Source: Aquisalinus luteolus (GTDB taxonomy: Bacteria > Pseudomonadota > Alphaproteobacteria > Caulobacterales > Parvularculaceae). Taken from it: 64,000 nucleotides of DNA. Both the position numbers and the translations under genes were made by a program. The notes below the pieces were generated by a model, which worked only from the letters and a program-made list of their open reading frames with translations, had not been told where the DNA came from and searched no databases. Location: NCBI RefSeq assembly GCF_009712425.2, contig NZ_VCJR02000007.1:1-64000 (forward strand), read 5' to 3'. Positions within the stretch are counted from its first letter, which is position 1. Each line of letters opens with the position of its first letter. Shown here piece after piece: positions 1 through 7,380 of the stretch.

Positions 1-62
1 CATAAGGGTGCCTCCTGTTGCGTTGACCTTGCGCTCACATCGTCGCGCGATGTGCGGAGGCC
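1..62 (-). promoter_or_regulatory. Start codon and structured leader of an off-window gene
   Basis: On the minus strand an ATG at 3..1 is preceded by a strong SD (AGGAGG, 16..11) at a spacing of about 7 bases, so a gene probably starts at position 3 and runs off the left edge. Its leader can fold: GCCTCC (61..56) is perfectly complementary to the SD-containing GGAGGC (15..10), and between them lies a 7-bp hairpin (CACATCG 54..48 with CGATGTG 42..36). The structure would mask the ribosome binding site. Confidence 0.45.
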
Positions 63-551
63 ATCCACCCCATCAGGTTTGGCCCATGTTTCTAAAGAGC
101 ACGGGCAGGCTCTTTGGTCGTGATCCAACGGCGAATGCGTTGGTCATGGGGGTATCGGGGGTAGCAGGAACGCTCCCCTGATTGGCGGGTGTCGGGGGCC
201 ATTACCCTGACGAGTGATCCATCGACGATACGATGGCATGGCGGCGAAAAGGCTCAATGCCTGACAGTTGCCATTCGCCGGGGGGTGCAACGGGGGCCAG
301 CATGGCCCCCTTCCGAGGCGCGCCAGCGCCGAAGCAAGCGGTGCGCTACGCGCACACAGCTTGCAGTCATCCTGAATTCTCTCTCGATGGCTCAAGTGAA
401 GCGTAACTGACGCAATAGGGAAGTGTCAGTTCGAGGCACCAACTGCCCCCCTTCCCCGATCTGCAGCAACTCGAAGAAATTAGACAATTCCCCCAAATGG
501 ACCGAGGCGGCATTCTATTGATAGGGCGAAAGGACCTCGCTGCGCCTGCCT
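63..551. other. Intergenic stretch, no convincing gene
   Basis: Only short open frames without good start signals and with unnatural composition are seen here. One perfect 8-bp hairpin with a three-base loop (GGGGGCCA 292-299, TGGCCCCC 303-310) is present but lacks a T-run, so it is not a clear terminator. Confidence 0.4.
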
Positions 552-740
552 ATGAAAACGGAAATTGATCTTTCTCCAGAACTTTTGACATGGCTATTCT
601 CTCCGGAATGGCCAGACAAATTTCAGGATCAAAGTGTTTCTGAGAAAGTCCGCTTACTGCTCTTACTTCTTGCATCCGGCGAAGCACCATTTGTTACGGA
701 GGACATGCCCACGTATGCCACCGAACTGCGCAAGGCATAG
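552..740 (+). CDS. Possible small hypothetical protein
   Basis: A 62-residue open frame with a plausible protein composition: charged and hydrophobic residues alternate and there is a leucine run near residues 35-41. There is no clear SD before the ATG. I do not recognise the family. It stands alone between two non-coding stretches near the left part of the island, so it may be a remnant of a longer gene or chance. Confidence 0.3.
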   Translation: MKTEIDLSPELLTWLFSPEWPDKFQDQSVSEKVRLLLLLLASGEAPFVTEDMPTYATELRKA

Positions 741-1021
741 CCATATTTCAATAAGAGAGTGCGAGCCCGAGGCGCAGCCGAGAGCGAGCGCAACAATGCC
801 CCCTTCCGCTTAAGCAAAATTTGCAGGCGAAGTCCCTGGGCGCAGACCAGTGACGAGCCCGCGTGAACTCGGCGCAGGACGTAGGCGAAGCACGAAGCCG
901 GAGAGACGGGTGAGCTAAGCGAGGTCGTCTTCTTCGGCGACCGGCGAGCCGTAAAGCGGACTAGCCGGGTGGCTGCGTGTGCCGCATATCGATCATCAGA
1001 TCTTTCGGCAGAAAAGAGCCT
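741..1021. other. GC-rich intergenic stretch
   Basis: The stretch is rich in short GCGAG/GCGAAG-type words and shows no gene. The phrase GCCCCCTTCCG occurs here (799-809) and nearly identically at 306-316, which suggests a small dispersed element or shared ancestry of the two intergenic stretches. I could not assign a function. Confidence 0.3.
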
Positions 1022-2548
1022 TCAAAGCGCCTCTTCGCCAGCCGGGATTTCAGGTGAAGATTCCGCGAACATTTGACGCCACCCCGAATCTCCTGGGTTA
1101 TAGAGAGAATACTCGATTGCTCTCTGGAAATACTGAAAGGCAGACCTTTCCTTACTTTTTCGAATTACGATCTCCGGACGTTCTGCCGAGCCCCTTAGTA
1201 ACAGTCTGGGAGAAAGTATGGCCACGCCCCGTTCAGAATTTCGATCAATGAACTTTATCGAAAACGGAAGGAAATACGCTCCCCAGATAGATAACCGGCC
1301 GAGGCCACTATCGGTGCTCATTTCCTGCCAGCGATCGGACCATTTCTCAAGCAAATTCCAGCAGTTTTTTGCTTGTTCCTTAAATCCAGGCGACTCCATA
1401 TACAAGGACCAAACATCTGACGCAGACGGACAATTATTTTTATTCACTTTAGGTGGAATTGCAGATTCGTGCATCCCAATAATCGTGACATTGACGTTTC
1501 GAGCTAGGGCATCTTCAAACAGAGGCCAGAAGCGCTCGTCACCTCCCTTGTCAGCATTGGTCATAAACCAGTGATTTTGAGCTACCAAAACCAAATCCTG
1601 TTGAGCAACTTTTATGCACTCTTCCAGATCGTATGGGGAGGTCTCTTGTGCGGGAAATAGCAAGGGTCGTCCATAACCTACCCACCGACTCGTTTCATCC
1701 GTCACATAAGTGCGTGAGTGAGCAGTAGTAATGTCCGAAATCTCTGAGAATAGTTTCTCAAATTCCTTTGCCGTAACGCTCTCCTCCTTTCCCCCTAAGA
1801 CATCAGAAATCCAAGTTCTAAGTTCCGTTTCTTGAAACTTTTTATACTGAAATTGTTCCATCGTTGTTGGCAGCAACTTTTCGGAGCAGTTAAAGAGAAG
1901 AATAGTTATCTGGGGGTCATAATGCGAAAGAGCTGCAAACTCGTAATCTATGTACTCGCTATCGATGGAATCTTGTGTGTAAATCACAAGGCCATGCGCA
2001 GATTGGAGCAATCCATCTTCAAGCTTTTGACGCCATACGCCGCTACCGATACTTTCGGAGGATAGGAAAGTCTCAACTCCGCCAATACTATCGAGGAACC
2101 TCTTGACCGCGCTAGCAATCTCGCCTCCATACTCGCCGGACCAAGACAGAAACGCATCATAAGAAATCTGTCGACCAGTTTCAATTTCGTCTTCAAACCC
2201 ACGGTTTTCTAAGAAGACCTTTATCTCACCACAACGGCGAGCCAAAAACCAATCTATGATGCCATACGTAAAGGCTTTGCCACGCCCCTCGGGCACACGG
2301 TCAAGCTTTCTCATAAAATCTTGACGTTGAGAGTTAAGTTTCGATTCCTTTCCGAAGCCTTCAGTCTTCAACGGCGCGTTGCGTTTGTTGAGATAAGGGG
2401 ATAATTCCTTAATTAGCGAGATATAGAAACGATTTTGCGGGTCCGTATTCTGCTCTCGCACAAGATCACGAAAGTCATGAAGGCCACTTTTTCCCTTTGC
2501 ATTCTTGGTCTCAAATAGAAAATCATAGATTTCTTTTGAACTGCTCAT
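1022..2548 (-). CDS. TIR-domain protein, probable NADase-type effector
   Basis: A 508-residue protein. The start is set at 2548 because GAGGGAGA lies 6 bases before that ATG; an in-frame ATG at 2602 lacks such a site. Residues about 1-125 are an unknown charged domain. Residues about 129-260 match a TIR fold: YDAFLSWSGEYGG, then GGVETFLSSESIGSG, then YTQDSIDSEYIDYEF, where E203 sits at the place of the catalytic glutamate of TIR NADases. The C-terminal 240 residues resemble a degenerate phospholipase-D-like or sensor module (VAQNHWFMT, then NVNVTIIGMHES), but that is only a pattern guess. TIR proteins of this build commonly act in antiphage or cell-suicide systems by destroying NAD+. It lies 67 bases downstream of the HRxDGPA-repeat gene on the same strand, so the two are probably co-transcribed. 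Domain call is solid; role is inferred. Confidence 0.78.
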   Translation of the reverse strand: MSSSKEIYDFLFETKNAKGKSGLHDFRDLVREQNTDPQNRFYISLIKELSPYLNKRNAPLKTEGFGKESKLNSQRQDFMRKLDRVPEGRGKAFTYGIIDWFLARRCGEIKVFLENRGFEDEIETGRQISYDAFLSWSGEYGGEIASAVKRFLDSIGGVETFLSSESIGSGVWRQKLEDGLLQSAHGLVIYTQDSIDSEYIDYEFAALSHYDPQITILLFNCSEKLLPTTMEQFQYKKFQETELRTWISDVLGGKEESVTAKEFEKLFSEISDITTAHSRTYVTDETSRWVGYGRPLLFPAQETSPYDLEECIKVAQQDLVLVAQNHWFMTNADKGGDERFWPLFEDALARNVNVTIIGMHESAIPPKVNKNNCPSASDVWSLYMESPGFKEQAKNCWNLLEKWSDRWQEMSTDSGLGRLSIWGAYFLPFSIKFIDRNSERGVAILSPRLLLRGSAERPEIVIRKSKERSAFQYFQRAIEYSLYNPGDSGWRQMFAESSPEIPAGEEAL

Positions 2549-2615
2549 TGCATTCTCCCTCGAAAGTTCTGGACTTGAGGTAGATTGAAGCAGTAATCCC
2601 AATAGGTCTAGTTAC

Positions 2616-3269
2616 TCACGGATTAAGGTTTGGCAAGTTATTGTCTGGCGGGTCATACTTTTTTCCGTTCGACCAGTACTCTTGCTTTACGACTTTTCCA
2701 GTTGAGGGGTCACGTTCTATTATAGCGGGGCCGTCCGCTCTATGACATTTACCGTCAAGATACCACTCTTCTTTTTTAATTATCTTGGAATTTGGATCAG
2801 TATCGATGATCGCGGGACCATCTGCTCTTGAGTATCTACCGTCCTGAATAAATTCCTCATGATCGACGAATCCCTCTGCGTTGCGCTCTATAATAGCCGG
2901 TCCTTCGTCTCGATGATGTTCACCTTCGAAGTAGTAGCGCTCTTCAAAAATGACCCCACTTTCACAATCTTGAATTATCATTGCCGGTCCTCCGACCCGA
3001 TGCAGCTGACCATTGAAATACCATTGCTCGGTACGCTGATCGCCATCGGAATGGAGAACAGCGGGACCGGAGGTCCTGTGTAGACGACCGCGCGAGTAGT
3101 ACTCTTCGATAACTGTGTTCCCTGAATTTTTCTCAGTCACCGTTACGGCTGGCCCATTGTGGCGATCAAGTTCTTTTGCGAGATTGCGCCATTCTTCGCG
3201 CAGGTATTTTGTTCCCAATCGCCCCTTGTCGTCAAAAATATTCACCGCGTAACGCCACATACTCGTCAT
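2616..3269 (-). CDS. Six-repeat 'HRxDGPA' (MORN-like) protein
   Basis: A protein of about 217 residues built almost wholly of six tandem units of 27-29 residues. Each unit begins with a variant of HRxDGPA (RHNGPA, HRTSGPA, HRVGGPA, HRDEGPA, SRADGPA, HRADGPA) and ends with an aromatic-rich EEWYxDGK-type strand. Such units resemble MORN/YwqK-type antitoxin repeats, which form beta-hairpin arrays that bind other proteins. The start is unsure: ATG 3269 and ATG 3260 are both possible and neither has a strong SD; the open frame continues upstream to 3452 but that part is compositionally different. It sits just upstream of the TIR gene, so it could be its partner, sensor or inhibitor. No function is proven. 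Confidence 0.7.
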   Translation of the reverse strand: MTSMWRYAVNIFDDKGRLGTKYLREEWRNLAKELDRHNGPAVTVTEKNSGNTVIEEYYSRGRLHRTSGPAVLHSDGDQRTEQWYFNGQLHRVGGPAMIIQDCESGVIFEERYYFEGEHHRDEGPAIIERNAEGFVDHEEFIQDGRYSRADGPAIIDTDPNSKIIKKEEWYLDGKCHRADGPAIIERDPSTGKVVKQEYWSNGKKYDPPDNNLPNLNP

Positions 3270-3441
3270 TATACAGAATATAGAAATTTCATTCAACAAA
3301 AAGCGCGCTAAGTGCGTTCCGGAGGTTTTGTGGAGGTTTTGGAGGGAAGTCCGCGTAGTCACAGCTTCTCTTGTTCCGTCCATACATGAAGTGCGCCTCG
3401 AGGATCGCAAGGGATGCGTTCTCGAGAAACTAACGGCCCGG

Positions 3442-3467
3442 GTCGTTCTCAAACCTTGGAGAACGAC
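3442..3467 (+). promoter_or_regulatory. Perfect inverted repeat over the SD of the 3469 gene
   Basis: GTCGTTCTC (3442-3450) and GAGAACGAC (3459-3467) are perfect 9-bp complements with an 8-base loop. The right arm contains most of the SD (GGAGA, 3458-3462), and the ATG follows one base after the repeat. As RNA it would mask the ribosome site; as DNA it could be an operator. Confidence 0.55.
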
Positions 3468-3468
3468 G

Positions 3469-3936
3469 ATGTCATTGGGATTAGATGTATTTACGGCAGT
3501 TTCTGACGAAGCTCAGCCCGCAAAAATCGCCGCATTACTGAACACGGCAAGCATGTTGGTAGTCCCGCCGGACTTTATCCTGCTTTCTCCACGCTACAAG
3601 CATGAGGTGGCGAAAATCTTGAAAGAAACTAAGGAGTCTTTGAAAGGTACAGAGTACGCGTCAGAGCGCGAAGGTACAGCCGATTTCATATGCGCTTTGC
3701 TGAGCGCTCCCGCTTTTCCTCGCATTCAATACGTGTCTGGCAAAGGGTACCACATCTATCCGGACATGCTTTATGACGTCCTTCCGGAAGATATGTCGCT
3801 CTCGTGGTTCAGCGAACTTCTAAGCTATGCGGATGAAATGCCTAAGCGCAAATCCAGCGTCAAAATCCTTCCGCGGATGCGCCTCATGAGCGTGGTACTG
3901 GCCTTGTACGGTCGCCCTGTGCCGTTGCGGTATTAA
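3469..3936 (+). CDS. Hypothetical protein
   Basis: A 155-residue protein of unknown family. The start at 3469 is chosen because of GGAGA six bases upstream; the frame is open upstream to 3328 but without start signals. It is soluble, with alternating hydrophobic and charged stretches (ALLNTASMLVVPPDFILLSP near residues 22-41) and no signal peptide or membrane segment. It ends in a convergent terminator-like hairpin shared with the DUF3768 operon. It may belong to the same defence or mobility cargo as its neighbours, but nothing in the sequence says what it does. Confidence 0.6.
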   Translation: MSLGLDVFTAVSDEAQPAKIAALLNTASMLVVPPDFILLSPRYKHEVAKILKETKESLKGTEYASEREGTADFICALLSAPAFPRIQYVSGKGYHIYPDMLYDVLPEDMSLSWFSELLSYADEMPKRKSSVKILPRMRLMSVVLALYGRPVPLRY

Positions 3937-3942
3937 ACGTAG

Positions 3943-3971
3943 GCGGCGACGCCCAATAAGAGCGTCGCCGC
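3943..3971. terminator. Hairpin between convergent genes
   Basis: GCGGCGACGC (3943-3952) pairs perfectly with GCGTCGCCGC (3962-3971) over a 9-base loop. It lies between two converging stop codons (3936 and 3975). There is no T-run on either side, so termination strength is uncertain. Confidence 0.5.
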
Positions 3972-3974
3972 ACA

Positions 3975-4307
3975 TCATAGTAGTGACATCTGCGTGTCAT
4001 TTGGATCACTAATCCGATAAACCTGCCTCGTCATCGCGATAGTTGCTTTCCCCTGCCAGATTGGTTTCATGGAGACATGGTTATGGACCTCATGGGATAC
4101 CCAGAGCTTCAGGCCTGCGCCCTGACGGGTGATGGAAAATTCATTTGGTCCGCCTGAACCGCTGAAGATGCCAAAGCAGGATTTTAACGCCTCGGCTATC
4201 TGCTCATCCGTCATACCGGCGGCAATCTCACCCGCATAGCGTCTCGCAAAATCGCGGGTGGCGGCCCGGAAGGCCGCCACTTTCTCAGATGGTGTCAGGG
4301 AGGACAT
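3975..4307 (-). CDS. Hypothetical protein, third gene of the DUF3768 operon
   Basis: A 110-residue soluble protein of unknown family. N-terminal half is helical (FRAATRDFARRYAGEIAAGM), followed by a motif-like MTDEQIAEALKSCFGIFSGS; C-terminal half is strand-rich (KLWVSHEVHNHVSMKPIWQG). Its ATG overlaps the TGA of the DUF3768 gene by one base, so translation is probably coupled. Such small genes next to DUF3768 genes are common cargo of alphaproteobacterial plasmids and islands. Confidence 0.6.
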   Translation of the reverse strand: MSSLTPSEKVAAFRAATRDFARRYAGEIAAGMTDEQIAEALKSCFGIFSGSGGPNEFSITRQGAGLKLWVSHEVHNHVSMKPIWQGKATIAMTRQVYRISDPNDTQMSLL

Positions 4308-4672
4308 CAGTATTCCTCCGCCAGCATGATGGTGAGAACCCGGTAGGACTTCGCCGGGTCAGCCGGGTCTTCTGCTCCGGCGCTGAAACTGTCATCGGTG
4401 TAGTAGTCGATCTTGAAGAAAACCCTCTCGCCCGTCGCCAGAATGATGCTGCCAAAGTCATGCTCACCATAGGGATCATTATCCTCGGTGAAGGCAGAGA
4501 AGCTGCGGACGCGCATCCAGACATCGACGATCTGTTCGGCCTCCAGGGCCATGATCCCGTGCGTCATCAGGATGGTGCCAAGCTGTGGCTCGTTTGCGCC
4601 GAGGAACACTGGCACCCCGACGCGGGCGCGAAGCTGATCGTTCAGCTTCGCTATGGTCTCGCGGCGGCTCAT
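4307..4672 (-). CDS. DUF3768 family protein
   Basis: A 121-residue protein with the DUF3768 signature: an N-terminal AKLNDQLR motif, a central stretch near residues 37-55 ending in VDVWMRVRSF, then DNDPYGEHDFG (residues 64-74) and FFKIDYYTDD (residues 86-95). The family is of unknown function and is found mainly on plasmids and integrated elements of Alphaproteobacteria. It is the middle gene of a three-gene operon: its ATG overlaps the stop of the upstream gene (4669-4672) and its stop overlaps the start of the downstream gene. Confidence 0.8.
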   Translation of the reverse strand: MSRRETIAKLNDQLRARVGVPVFLGANEPQLGTILMTHGIMALEAEQIVDVWMRVRSFSAFTEDNDPYGEHDFGSIILATGERVFFKIDYYTDDSFSAGAEDPADPAKSYRVLTIMLAEEY

Positions 4673-4917
4673 ACGTCCAGCTCCGTATTGGCCGGACGAT
4701 CGTCCTCGTTCACGGGGAGTAACAGGAGCACTCCATCCCGAAGGTCCGGAATCATGCGAAATTTTGCGACTAATCCGCGCTCAGCCTGTGCTCTTTGCCA
4801 GCACGACCCGAGTTCGATTGGGTAGCCTAGTTTTCGCTGTCCGTTGTTGTCGACACCATCATAGGGCGCAAAGCCGATGCGATAGACGGGTTTGGATTTT
4901 GGTTGTGTATCAGTCAT
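4669..4917 (-). CDS. Hypothetical protein, first gene of the DUF3768 operon
   Basis: An 82-residue soluble protein of unknown family (central YRIGFAPYDGVDNNG, then LGYPIELGSCWQRAQAERG). It begins the operon; AAAGG about 10 bases upstream can serve as SD. Its last codons overlap the start of the DUF3768 gene by four bases (ATGA arrangement). Confidence 0.55.
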   Translation of the reverse strand: MTDTQPKSKPVYRIGFAPYDGVDNNGQRKLGYPIELGSCWQRAQAERGLVAKFRMIPDLRDGVLLLLPVNEDDRPANTELDV

Positions 4918-5011
4918 GGTCTTAACCTTTCTTGTTCCGAACGGGGAAGTCCGTCCGTGAAAGGCGACAGGCCGGGCGCGATCCGGCGACGATCATGGGC
5001 AACACGGGCCT

Positions 5012-5053
5012 ACGCCTTGCAAAGCAAAAAGGGGGCTTCAGCCCGCAAGGCGT
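5012..5053 (-). terminator. Compound hairpin, likely end of the resolvase transcript
   Basis: A perfect 9-bp inverted repeat (ACGCCTTGC 5012-5020, GCAAGGCGT 5045-5053) encloses a second small hairpin (GGGC 5033-5036, GCCC 5041-5044). Read on the minus strand the inner hairpin is followed by CCTTTTT, so it could end the resolvase transcript. The extra outer stem is more than a simple terminator needs. Confidence 0.45.
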
Positions 5054-5175
5054 TTGGCTGGTGCGGGCAGCCCATTGATCGCCCGTCAGGGTTTATCGGC
5101 GGGCAGCCAGGCAGGCTTTCAGATTGGACGGATATTCCCGAAACCGGCGGAACAGGTGAAGGCCAAGGCCCCTGA

Positions 5176-5766
5176 TCACAGATCCAGACGATCCATAGCC
5201 CGCGAGAGCGAGGAGCGGCTGACTTTGTAAAACCGCGCCACTTCGGACAGCTTCTCGCCCCTGATCGAAATACGATGGTGTGCGTGCAGCGCCAGCGCAG
5301 GCGATACGACAGGCTTGCGCCCGATACGCTTTCCCTTGCGGCGGGCAGCATCAATGCCCTGCGTGGTCCGCTCAATGATGAAATCACGCTCGATCTCGGC
5401 AATAACGGAGAAGAGATAGAAGACGAGACGGCCACTATGCGATGAGGTGTTGATCCCCTCGCTCGCGGAATAAAGGTGGATGCCATCCTCGCCGAACTTG
5501 GCCAGCAAATCCGCCAGATGCAGTACGGAACGCCCCAGCCGGTCGAGCTTGAACACGATCAGCATGTCACCCTCGCGTAGTTCGGCCAGCGCCGCATCGA
5601 GGCCCGGACGCTTGGTCTTCGCGCCTGAGACGCCATGATCGCGGAAGATTTTCTCGCAGCCAAGCTGCTCTAACGCATTGATTTGCATATCGATCTTCTG
5701 CGAGGGCAGAGAAACCCGGGCATAGCCGAGCCTGCGCCCCGTGAAGTCCAGGTCCAGCCAGGTCAT
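5176..5766 (-). CDS. Serine recombinase/resolvase
   Basis: A 196-residue site-specific recombinase of the Tn3-resolvase/DNA-invertase family, close to the usual length of about 180-200. The N-terminal catalytic domain has GYARVSLPSQ with nucleophile S19, the LIVFKLDRLGRS motif near residue 70, and IAEIERDFIIERT on the long E-helix. The C-terminus (EKLSEVARFYKVSRSSLSRA) is a Hin-type helix-turn-helix. The start at 5766 is supported by AGGAG 8 bases upstream; the open frame continues to 5853 through the palindromic leader. The enzyme would resolve multimers or invert DNA by a covalent 5'-phosphoserine link. Its leader contains repeated TTCGGAC/GTCCGAA words that may be its own recombination or operator sites. 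Confidence 0.9.
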   Translation of the reverse strand: MTWLDLDFTGRRLGYARVSLPSQKIDMQINALEQLGCEKIFRDHGVSGAKTKRPGLDAALAELREGDMLIVFKLDRLGRSVLHLADLLAKFGEDGIHLYSASEGINTSSHSGRLVFYLFSVIAEIERDFIIERTTQGIDAARRKGKRIGRKPVVSPALALHAHHRISIRGEKLSEVARFYKVSRSSLSRAMDRLDL

Positions 5767-5786
5767 AACGCTTTCTCCTGCAACGG

Positions 5787-5929
5787 AAAAAACCGTCCGA
5801 AACCGAACGATTTCGGACGGGCGCCATATTTTGATCTCCGGGAAAATGCGCAAACGCTAAAATGCTGTAATTCCAATATAACCTCTCTTCAGATTTTTTC
5901 CATATCAAAGTTTTTCGGAACTGTCCGAA
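5787..5929 (-). promoter_or_regulatory. Palindrome cluster and terminator-like hairpin in the resolvase leader
   Basis: CCGTCCGAAA (5793-5802) and TTTCGGACGG (5811-5820) form a perfect 10-bp inverted repeat with an 8-base spacer; on the minus strand it is followed by six T (5792-5787), a textbook terminator shape placed just before the resolvase SD. A second palindrome with the same core, TTCGGA actg TCCGAA, is at 5914-5929. Repeated half-sites upstream of a resolvase gene are what a res site and autoregulatory operator look like. Confidence 0.5.
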
Positions 5930-6064
5930 TACGTTCCTTTTTGAACATGGCAGACCCAGCCCTCCCCGTCCCGGCAAAAGGCCGCTCCGCGCCGATTTAT
6001 CCCCAGAGAACTCGCGCGGGAAGCGACGCAACTCAACCTCACCCGGAGGCCTCAGTCCATTTTC

Positions 6065-6120
6065 TTGACTTTGCCATGAAAAAAGAGCATATTATGCTCC
6101 GTATACGCACCAATATGGAG
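6065..6120 (+). promoter_or_regulatory. Promoter, palindromic operator and SD hairpin of the 6130 gene
   Basis: TTGACT (6065-6070) and CATATT (6088-6093) are spaced 17 bases, a plausible sigma-70 promoter. The palindrome GAGCATA t TATGCTC (6085-6099) covers the -10 box and could be an operator. CTCCGTAT (6097-6104) can pair with ATATGGAG (6113-6120) with one G-U pair, partly hiding the SD GGAGGG. Confidence 0.45.
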
Positions 6121-6129
6121 GGTGCAGGA

Positions 6130-6603
6130 ATGAAACAGGCCTTTAGAAAATCACTGGCACCTTTTGCCGCCGTCGCTTTCACAGCGTTTGCGCCGCTGGC
6201 CGGTAATGCGCTGGCGGGAGAACCGGCAGAGCTCTCCAGAGAAGCGAGAGAGTATATGTCAGCGACAAAGCGAGCTGATGACTTTTCAAAAACACCTTAC
6301 GGGTTTGGTATGGTCATTACCGGATATGTGGATGATGGCAATGGAAACAGAATTTCCGGTGAGCAGATCAAGGCGGATTTTGAACAGGCTCTCGTTGATA
6401 AATATCGTCTTTCGAGGCAAAACATTCTAATTGTGACGGCTAAGCCGGACCGCCGCGGAGCAAGCTGCGTTGTTTATATTGGAGGAACACCGATGGAAAC
6501 TGGCGGGATTGATAAATGCGCCAGAAACATGAAAAATCTGGTCCGGCAATATCGTGAGCATTACGGTCTTGATAGTTACGCGATGAATAACCAGCCGAAT
6601 TAA
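6130..6603 (+). CDS. Secreted or periplasmic hypothetical protein
   Basis: A 157-residue protein that begins with a clear Sec signal peptide (MKQAFRKSLAPFAAVAFTAF, cleavage probably after NALA near residue 29). The mature part of about 128 residues has two cysteines (RRGASCVVYIGG and IDKCARN), which could form a disulphide, and a strand-helix-strand pattern (GYGFGMVITGYVDDG-like start, DKYRLSRQNILIVTAK). The start is set at 6130 by GCAGGA directly upstream; the in-frame ATG at 6115 is an alternative. The family is not recognised. Its stop codon overlaps that of the converging coiled-coil gene by three bases. Confidence 0.65.
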   Translation: MKQAFRKSLAPFAAVAFTAFAPLAGNALAGEPAELSREAREYMSATKRADDFSKTPYGFGMVITGYVDDGNGNRISGEQIKADFEQALVDKYRLSRQNILIVTAKPDRRGASCVVYIGGTPMETGGIDKCARNMKNLVRQYREHYGLDSYAMNNQPN

Positions 6604-7238
6604 ATCATCCCTGCACTGTAGGTATTCGACGCCTGATTATCTCGCTTGTTTGCAGCCTCTCCAGCTTCTACTTTCAATTCATTATCCGCAGAAGTTTCGT
6701 TGCCCATTTCGAGTAAGGCATCGTGGTTTTTCGATTTGAGCGCCTCAAGCTTTTCCGGGCCTTCGGGCAGTTCCGAGATTTCCTTCTCTATTTCTTTCGC
6801 GCGCTTCTCAACTGCTGACAGCTGACGTTCGTTGTCTTCGATCATCTCGGCATTGGATTGATCGGTATCGACGCCGATCAGGGCGGCTAATCGCATGTGC
6901 TCGCCATTGTCGCGGTCGAACTTTCCGTCCGCCAAGAGCTTGCGCAGTTTCAGACCGGCTTCCTGCTGCTCGCGCAGCATCTCATATTCTTCCATCAGTG
7001 CCGCGAGCTGCTCTTCCTGCTGCTGGCGCAATTCCTCAATGGCGAGCTGCAGGGATATATCCCCGTCCTTTTCTTTCTTCGCCGTATCTGTCTGGGTGTC
7101 ATAGACCTCGGCGGCCATGTTCGCCGTCAGGAGTGATTTTGATGTGCTGTGGCCGCTACGCGCCGCCAGGACAAGCCCTTCATTGAACTTGTCGAACGCT
7201 TCCTGATTCACGCTTTTGGCAAAGTCTTCCGCCAACAT
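6600..7238 (-). CDS. Coiled-coil hypothetical protein
   Basis: A 212-residue, highly charged soluble protein. The middle (ELRQQQEEQLAALMEEYEML and following, residues about 70-110) and a later part (EKRAKEIEKEISEL) have heptad character typical of coiled coils. The N-terminal FAKSVNQEAFDKFNEGLVLA and AEVYDTQTDTAKKE segments have no known motif. The start at 7238 (ATG) is preceded by GGGGGAG; a GTG two codons upstream is less likely. Similar small helical proteins occur in phages and secretion islands as structural or effector-like proteins, but no function can be assigned. Confidence 0.6.
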   Translation of the reverse strand: MLAEDFAKSVNQEAFDKFNEGLVLAARSGHSTSKSLLTANMAAEVYDTQTDTAKKEKDGDISLQLAIEELRQQQEEQLAALMEEYEMLREQQEAGLKLRKLLADGKFDRDNGEHMRLAALIGVDTDQSNAEMIEDNERQLSAVEKRAKEIEKEISELPEGPEKLEALKSKNHDALLEMGNETSADNELKVEAGEAANKRDNQASNTYSAGMI

Positions 7239-7380
7239 CCACACTCCCCCGCCATATCCCCATACGGCGCATGTTTATTGTTCTTTATACTGATTATAAG
7301 GAGGTATGCTTAATAAAATGCTAACAATATGTAAAAGTCGTTAACTCGATCTTAACTTTCGATAAAATTTGTTTCGAATT

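Noticed and set aside
292-310. Perfect 8-bp GC hairpin as a possible terminator
   Set aside because: No T-run on either side and no gene ends there.
144-410. Two overlapping short frames on opposite strands
   Set aside because: Neither has a ribosome site and both have unnatural composition.
7306-7344. AAGGAGGT followed at once by ATG and a 12-codon frame
   Set aside because: The SD abuts the first ATG and is too far from the second; the peptide is too short to support as a gene, though the perfect SD is odd.
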